Assembly: GCA_024399275.1 (NCBI GenBank)
Contig: JAKSHS010000001.1
Span: 1 to 64,000 of the forward strand
Direction: 5' to 3'
From: an archaeon
GTDB lineage: Archaea; Thermoplasmatota; Thermoplasmata; Methanomassiliicoccales; Methanomethylophilaceae
DNA: 64,000 bases
In this document: positions 63,446-64,000 of the stretch, in pieces
Layout: every line of letters begins with the position of its first letter
Numbering within the stretch: the stretch's first letter is position 1
Notes under the pieces: model-generated
What the model saw: only the letters and a program-made list of their open reading frames with translations
Databases searched by the model: none
Told to the model about the DNA's origin: nothing
Program-made: the position numbers and the translations under genes

Positions 63446-63646
63446 ATGGCACTCAAAATTCCGGAAATTAGAGATATGACTGCAGAAGAACGCAACCAAA
63501 AACTCAAAAAACTTCGTGACGAACTCATGAAAGAAAGGGGAGCTTCTGCATCAGGCGGCGCACCGACAAGCCCAGGTGTGATTCGCGCACTGAGAACAAG
63601 TATCGCTCGCATTTTGACCGTTCAAAGAGAGGAGGAAGAACTCTAA
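63446..63646 (+). CDS. rpl29: Ribosomal protein L29
   Basis: 66 residues, normal length. IRDMTAEERNQKLKKLRDELMKERG and the terminal IRALRTSIARILTVQREEE are typical. Begins immediately after the rps3 stop, and its last base is shared with the aSUI1 start. Confidence 0.95.
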   Translation: MALKIPEIRDMTAEERNQKLKKLRDELMKERGASASGGAPTSPGVIRALRTSIARILTVQREEEEL

Positions 63647-63945
63647 TGGCGGAGATCTGTCCAGTATGCGGTTTACCTAAAGAACTGTGTATGTGTGAGG
63701 AAATCGCACGTGAGCAACAGTCTGTAACGATATCGGTTGATAGCCGAAGATATGGCAAAGTCGTAACGGTAATCGACGGAATTGACGAGAACGATATCGA
63801 CATCAACGATTTGTCCAAACAATTAAAGAGTAAGTGTGCAACAGGAGGCACCTCTAAGGACGGACGTATTGAGCTTCAAGGCGACCATAAGAAAAAGGTG
63901 AAAGCAGTACTGGAAGATATGGGTTTTCGAACGGAAACAAGGTAA
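63646..63945 (+). CDS. Translation initiation factor aSUI1 (aIF1)
   Basis: 99 residues. An N-terminal zinc knuckle (CPVCGLPKELCMCEE) precedes the SUI1 fold with RYGKVVTVIDGID, LKSKCATGGTSKDGRIELQGDH and the C-terminal helix. aIF1 guards start-codon choice on the small subunit. Its place between rpl29 and the RNase P protein gene is conserved in archaea. Confidence 0.95.
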   Translation: MAEICPVCGLPKELCMCEEIAREQQSVTISVDSRRYGKVVTVIDGIDENDIDINDLSKQLKSKCATGGTSKDGRIELQGDHKKKVKAVLEDMGFRTETR

Positions 63946-63946
63946 A

Positions 63947-64000
63947 ATGAATAAAAGGAATCTCATGAGAATGGAATTCATTGGGTTAGACGTGAACGTG
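63947..64000 (+). CDS. rnp1: Ribonuclease P protein component 1 (Rpp29/Pop4), partial
   Basis: Only the first 18 codons are in the window, starting at ATG 1 nt after the aSUI1 stop: MNKRNLMRMEFIGLDVNV. The ELIGL-type start and its position after aSUI1 match the archaeal RNase P subunit Rpp29, which helps process tRNA 5' ends. The call depends on gene order; the remainder lies outside. Confidence 0.75.
   Translation, partial: MNKRNLMRMEFIGLDVNV

Noticed and set aside
1-64000. CRISPR arrays, insertion sequences, integrase/att sites or a prophage
   Set aside because: No regularly spaced repeats, transposase, integrase or phage gene is visible, and tRNA genes have no adjacent integrase or partial duplicate.

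Overview
The window is a gene-dense stretch of an archaeal chromosome of moderate to low G+C, with no insertion sequence, prophage, integrase or CRISPR array visible. The best fit is a methanogen of the Thermoplasmata branch, probably Methanomassiliicoccales. Reasons: a methanogen-type HdrD with two Cys-rich CCG domains; an unsplit RNA polymerase B subunit next to split A'/A''; HypB; a complete route from glutamyl-tRNA to sirohydrochlorin (the precursor of F430 and B12 type cofactors) without dedicated haem genes; the archaeal GTP cyclohydrolase MptA; archaeosine RaSEA; Elp3; and a classical archaeal S10 ribosomal operon. Taxonomy is inferred from gene content, not from a search.

Layout. 1-8.5 kb: tRNA-Phe, purM, the rRNA 2'-O-methyltransferase RlmE, an Lhr helicase, HdrD with an unexpected C-terminal domain, a cysteine desulfurase, and a tRNA-Asn/tRNA-Met pair with a hairpin plus U-tract terminator. 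8.6-14.2 kb: a 52-residue Cys-rich protein, an ArsR-type regulator, an HD-domain protein, thioredoxin and a thioredoxin-reductase-like protein, then an overlapping HTH / Sm-like / Elp3 cluster. 14.4-23.6 kb: tRNA-Lys followed by rpoH-rpoB-rpoA'-rpoA''-rpl30e-nusA. 23.6-31.8 kb: a radical SAM gene and pyrF diverging from a 51-bp spacer, then a very large STT3-like membrane/extracellular protein with a small membrane partner.

31.8-42 kb (minus strand): truA-purD-hypB, then the tetrapyrrole operon met8-hemA-hemB-hemL-hemC/SUMT fusion-hemD. 42-47 kb: small membrane and zinc-finger proteins, aEF1B, malic enzyme and a radical SAM/HhH protein. 47.7-52.5 kb: a bacterial-type aspartyl-tRNA synthetase facing gatC-gatA-gatB, which looks like a tRNA-dependent asparagine locus. 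52.6-58.8 kb: TPR protein, MptA, RNase HII, SCP2-like protein, initiator tRNA-Met, a CDIN1-like nuclease overlapping an FAD-disulfide oxidoreductase, and RaSEA with a DUF5611-like partner. 58.9-64 kb: a G+C-rich, hairpin-rich leader followed by the S10 operon (L3, L4, L23, L2, S19, L22, S3, L29, aSUI1, start of Rpp29).

Expression signals. Many genes have a TATA box about 25 bp before the start codon and so look leaderless (rlmE, the 52-aa protein, pyrF, the zinc finger at 43438). Genes inside operons use GGTGA/GAGG-type ribosome binding sites, sometimes with TTG start codons (rpoH, rps3, the HD protein). The observations most worth following are the degenerate Vsr/DUF559-like domain on HdrD, the STT3-like giant protein that seems to have lost its catalytic motifs, the Sm-like protein beside Elp3, the bacterial-type AspRS plus GatCAB locus, the archaeal CDIN1 homologue, and the structured leaders of the RNA polymerase and S10 operons.
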